A stretch of DNA of 8,306 bases from CAYWMP01 sp964459445 (GTDB lineage Bacteria > Desulfobacterota > DSM-4660 > Desulfatiglandales > HGW-15), in contig CAYWMP010000228.1 of the NCBI GenBank assembly GCA_964459445.1, positions 1 through 8,306 of the forward strand. Reading direction: 5' to 3'. The notes below the pieces were generated by a model. It saw nothing but the letters and a program-made list of their open reading frames with translations, was not told the origin of the DNA and made no database searches. A program made the position numbers and the translations under genes. The number at the start of each line of letters is the position of its first letter. Within the stretch, counting starts at the first letter, position 1. Positions 5,474 to 8,306 of this stretch are shown here, piece after piece.

Positions 5474-8208
5474 TGTGGACCCCCCGTTTCCAGTGTTTCG
5501 TGCCGGCTTATATGGGATCTGAGTATTCCCAGCTCAGCCTCACATTCGCCTATGAGTTGGCTTGCATTTTTCAATTTGTTCTCGCGCCCAATCTGTTCAA
5601 GGCCAAGGAACAGTATCGAGAGCTTTTCCGCCCCCAGATTCGCTGCCGAGCCCTTGAGGGTATGTGCTTTCCGCATCAATGCTTCTGCATCACCCTGGAT
5701 AATATGACCTTGAAGGGACTTTATTTCATCGGGCATACTTAATACAAAACGCCTGATCAATGTGTCGAGAAAATCCTTATCACCCATCACCCGATTCAGG
5801 GCTGTTTCCGAATCGAAAGATACAGGTTCTTGTTTTTCCCTGGCGACCGTCGTTGAATCCAAAGAAGAAGGGCTATCATTGGAGGGTTCATCTGATATCC
5901 CAACCCATTTAGAGAGGATGTCTTCGAGCTCTTTGGGATCAATGGGTTTTGTGATATAGTCATTCATTCCTGCATCAAAACATTCCTCCCGATAGCCGTT
6001 CGTGGCGTGTGCGGTGAGGGCGATGATGGGCAAGTCCTGCCATTTGCCATTGGCTTTTCGAATCTCCCTGGTGGCAGTCAAACCGTCCATGACAGGCATC
6101 TGAATATCCATCAACACGAGGTCGTATTGAATCTTTTCCAAATACTCCAGGGCCTCCTTGCCGTTTTCTGCGCAGGTTACCGTATGGCCGTTATTCTCCA
6201 GGAGATGGGTAGCCACATCCCTGTTGATCGCATTGTCCTCTACAAGCAGGATGCTTAAGGTCGGCGCTCGTCTTGACGCCTTTGATTGAGGCCCTTGAAT
6301 TCGTCCCTTTTCTTCGTGCTGTACTGTTTGGTCTTGGCATTGAAAACTCACGGTGAAATGAAATGTGCTCCCTTTTCCCAACTCACTATCCGCCCACAGG
6401 CTTCCCTTCATTAATTCTGTAAGACGTTTTGAAATGGAAAGGCCCAACCCTGTTCCTCCATACTTGCGAGTGGTGGTGTCATCCACTTGGGTAAAGTCTT
6501 CAAAGATATACTTGAGTTTGTCTTCAGGTATTCCGATACCTGAGTCTGCAACCTTGAAATGGAGCAAAACAGACTTACCCTCTACCTCTTCAACATCACA
6601 GTGTATGGATACTTCACCGGTGTCGGTGAATTTAATGGCATTGGAGACAAGATTGATCAGGATCTGTCTCACCCGGCCGGGATCGCCGATAAGGGGTGCC
6701 GGGGTTTGTGGATTGATGCGAAAACATAAATCCAGTCCTTTTTCCTGTGCTTGGTGTGCGAGTGTCTCTACAACGGACTTAATCATGGATTCAGGATCGA
6801 AATTTATCTTCTCAAGCCCAAAACGGCCGACCTCGATCTTGGAAAAATCAAGCACATCGTTCAGGATTCTTAATAAATCATCTGCAGATTTCTTAGCAGT
6901 GCCAATGTATTTTCTTTGCTCATCGGTCAGGTCCGTGTTGAGGGCCAGGTGCATCATTCCCAGTATGCCGTTCATGGGTGTCCGGATCTCATGACTCATG
7001 CCGGCCAGAAATTCGCCTTTGATTCGGTTGGCTTTCTCGGCTTCCTGACGGGAACGCACATAGTCCGTGACGTCGATCATATTGAGGAGTATGCCTTCGT
7101 ATTTGTCATTTCTCCAAAAGGGCTGTACGCGTAGATTAAGGAATTTATCTCCCAATGAGCGATTTATGGAGAGAGGTTCGGATTTGTAGGTCTCTTTTAT
7201 ATCGGAGATCAACTTCGTGACCCGTTCACGGGTCTCTCCTTCGTGAAACTCCGCCAGATTTTTCCCGATAACATCTTCCCGTTTCATTCCCACGAAACTG
7301 CAAAAAAAATCGTTGACTTCGACAATGACGTTTTTGTCATCAGCAAAAACCACGCCTTCGGCCATACCCGAAATCATGGTGGCCAGTTTGGTGTGCTCCC
7401 TCTTTGCCTCCTCTTCGGCCTTAATCTGTTGGTTGATGTCTTTTTGGAAAACCAATGTCGCGGGCTTTCCCTCCCAGGTAATGGCCTTGGCAGCCAATTC
7501 AATCCATCGAATTTCTCCAGCCTTTGTGTTGATTCTGATTGGATAGACGCTGGGGGGGGATTCTCCTTTAATTCGCCGCTGATAACGATCAAAGACCATG
7601 TCCCTGTCATCTTCATGGATAAACTCGATGAAAGGCTTTGAACAAAGCTCTTCTGCCGTATATCCGTAAAGTGCTTCCGCTTTTGGGTTAGCAAGTTTGT
7701 AACGCCCATCCTGAGCCACCACTATCGCCACATTGGCGTCCTCAAAAAGCATTCGGTATTTTTCTTCGTTTCGCTTAAGTTCAAGTTCCGCCTTTTTAAG
7801 GATTGAAACGTCCTGGAGAGTGCCGCACATGCGAACAGATATGTCCTCAGCGTTGCGTTCTAGCCTTCCCCGAGCTTGAATATATCTCACGGCGCCATCA
7901 GGCCTCACAATCCGGAAGCCCAGTACATCGGCGGGCATTTTGTTAGCGTATATCTGGTCCAAGATCGTTTTTATCCGATCAAGGTCTTCAGGATGAAATG
8001 ATTTCAACATATCTTCCAGTGTCGGTTTGAATTCACCCGGGTTGTACCCCATAATGCGGAACAACTCATCGGACCACCGTTGGGCCTCGGTTCTGATGTC
8101 CCATTCCCAATCCCCAATGTGGGCAGTTCGTTGCGCTGTTTTCAATTGCTGTTCACTCTCCTGCAGAGCCCTTTCATTCTCTTTTTGCCCGGTGATATCA
8201 TTTCCCAC
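5470..8208 (-). CDS. Hybrid sensor histidine kinase, PAS(x3+)-HisKA-HATPase-REC-HPt, probably N-terminally incomplete
   Basis: The 912 residues shown start at a GTG (8208). The order is: tail of a PAS/PAC domain (1-10), PAS of the PAS_3 type with WEWDIRT and FRIVRPDG (about 28-137), a second PAS (146-262), a third PAS (270-385), HisKA with H406 in GMSHEIRTPMNG, then HATPase_c with N523 (NLVSNAIKFT), G1 DSGIGI (555-560) and G2 GGTGLGL (584-590). A receiver follows with D701 (LMDIQMPVMDG), T732 and K754, and a C-terminal HPt with H849 (KAHTLKGSAANLGA). The kinase should autophosphorylate H406 and pass phosphate to D701 and H849 in response to a PAS-sensed cue; no ligand can be named. There are no membrane segments in the visible part. 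The GTG start lacks a ribosome binding site and cuts through a PAS tail, so the protein probably begins further upstream. The gene overlaps the next one by 4 bases. Confidence 0.9.
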   Translation of the reverse strand: MGNDITGQKENERALQESEQQLKTAQRTAHIGDWEWDIRTEAQRWSDELFRIMGYNPGEFKPTLEDMLKSFHPEDLDRIKTILDQIYANKMPADVLGFRIVRPDGAVRYIQARGRLERNAEDISVRMCGTLQDVSILKKAELELKRNEEKYRMLFEDANVAIVVAQDGRYKLANPKAEALYGYTAEELCSKPFIEFIHEDDRDMVFDRYQRRIKGESPPSVYPIRINTKAGEIRWIELAAKAITWEGKPATLVFQKDINQQIKAEEEAKREHTKLATMISGMAEGVVFADDKNVIVEVNDFFCSFVGMKREDVIGKNLAEFHEGETRERVTKLISDIKETYKSEPLSINRSLGDKFLNLRVQPFWRNDKYEGILLNMIDVTDYVRSRQEAEKANRIKGEFLAGMSHEIRTPMNGILGMMHLALNTDLTDEQRKYIGTAKKSADDLLRILNDVLDFSKIEVGRFGLEKINFDPESMIKSVVETLAHQAQEKGLDLCFRINPQTPAPLIGDPGRVRQILINLVSNAIKFTDTGEVSIHCDVEEVEGKSVLLHFKVADSGIGIPEDKLKYIFEDFTQVDDTTTRKYGGTGLGLSISKRLTELMKGSLWADSELGKGSTFHFTVSFQCQDQTVQHEEKGRIQGPQSKASRRAPTLSILLVEDNAINRDVATHLLENNGHTVTCAENGKEALEYLEKIQYDLVLMDIQMPVMDGLTATREIRKANGKWQDLPIIALTAHATNGYREECFDAGMNDYITKPIDPKELEDILSKWVGISDEPSNDSPSSLDSTTVAREKQEPVSFDSETALNRVMGDKDFLDTLIRRFVLSMPDEIKSLQGHIIQGDAEALMRKAHTLKGSAANLGAEKLSILFLGLEQIGRENKLKNASQLIGECEAELGILRSHISRHETLETGGPH

Positions 8209-8306
8209 ACAAAGGACACCGAGAACCTGATCCCGGTCATTGCGAAGGGCTTTGATACTATTTAAGGCCTCCCCCTAAAGAGTGTTAATATGGTTTTGCC
8301 AAAAAT
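8209..8306 (-). pseudogene. Upstream continuation of the kinase PAS frame, interrupted by an in-frame TAG
   Basis: Reading the kinase frame upstream of the GTG gives GEALNSIKALRND and then RDQVLGVLC, joining VGNDITGQK: the typical end of a PAS/PAC domain (xGVLxxGxDITxxK). Upstream of GEAL is a TAG (complement of 8275-8277), and beyond it the same frame reads FWQNHINTL, resembling the W-x-N-x-I segment that often precedes the final PAS strands. So the frame seems preserved across one stop codon. A nonsense mutation, a sequencing error (the stop abuts a run of five C) or, less likely, amber suppression would all produce this. The gene continues beyond the right edge. Confidence 0.55.

Noticed and set aside
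6365..6994. A 209-codon plus-strand open frame opposite the hybrid kinase
   Set aside because: It is antisense to the conserved HisKA and HATPase domains, its translation is Ser/Pro-rich with no recognisable motif, and it is explained by codon bias of the real gene.
8275..8277. Pyrrolysine codon
   Set aside because: Only one TAG is seen, both kinase and ligase genes nearby use TAG as ordinary stops (4259-4261 and 824-826), and a point mutation or sequence error is simpler.

Overview
The window looks like chromosomal DNA of a Gram-negative, probably deltaproteobacterial (Desulfobacterota-type) bacterium. That placement rests on the style of the PAS-rich hybrid histidine kinases, an AMP-forming acyl-CoA synthetase next to an MFS transporter, and intergenic spacers full of degenerate GAATATTG/GAACACT-like short repeats. 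It is a recollection-based inference, not a search result. All well-supported genes lie on the minus strand, so transcription runs from right to left.

Layout in transcription order. (1) 8306-5470: a large hybrid sensor kinase, with the tail of one PAS domain, three more PAS domains, HisKA, HATPase, a receiver and an HPt domain. Its PAS-like frame continues past the apparent GTG start towards the window edge but is cut by an in-frame TAG, so the true N-terminus is outside the window. (2) 5473-4259: a receiver-histidine kinase fusion whose TTG start overlaps the stop of the first kinase (TTGA). Together the two proteins hold every module of a His-Asp-His-Asp phosphorelay, with the last Asp attached to a second kinase. 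(3) 4258-3806: a 453-base spacer with dense AT-rich repeats, two GC-rich hairpins sharing a 10-base sequence, and a candidate promoter for the next gene. (4) 3805-2525: a 12-TM MFS transporter. (5) 2389-824: an AMP-forming acyl-CoA synthetase with its own candidate promoter. (6) 823-465: a spacer with a diverged inverted repeat pair and a perfect hairpin, resembling a small non-autonomous element. (7) 464-155: a small unrecognised gene with a strong ribosome binding site but a frameshift after codon 23. (8) 154-1: a spacer that may hold the last codons of a plus-strand gene, a heptamer repeat and a hairpin.

Functionally there are two modules. The first is a translationally coupled signalling pair with no DNA-binding output domain in view. 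The second is a transporter plus acyl-CoA ligase that could take up and activate a carboxylic acid; the substrate cannot be told from the sequence. Nothing in the window links the two modules beyond adjacency and shared strand. I see no tRNA, rRNA, CRISPR array, transposase or phage gene.
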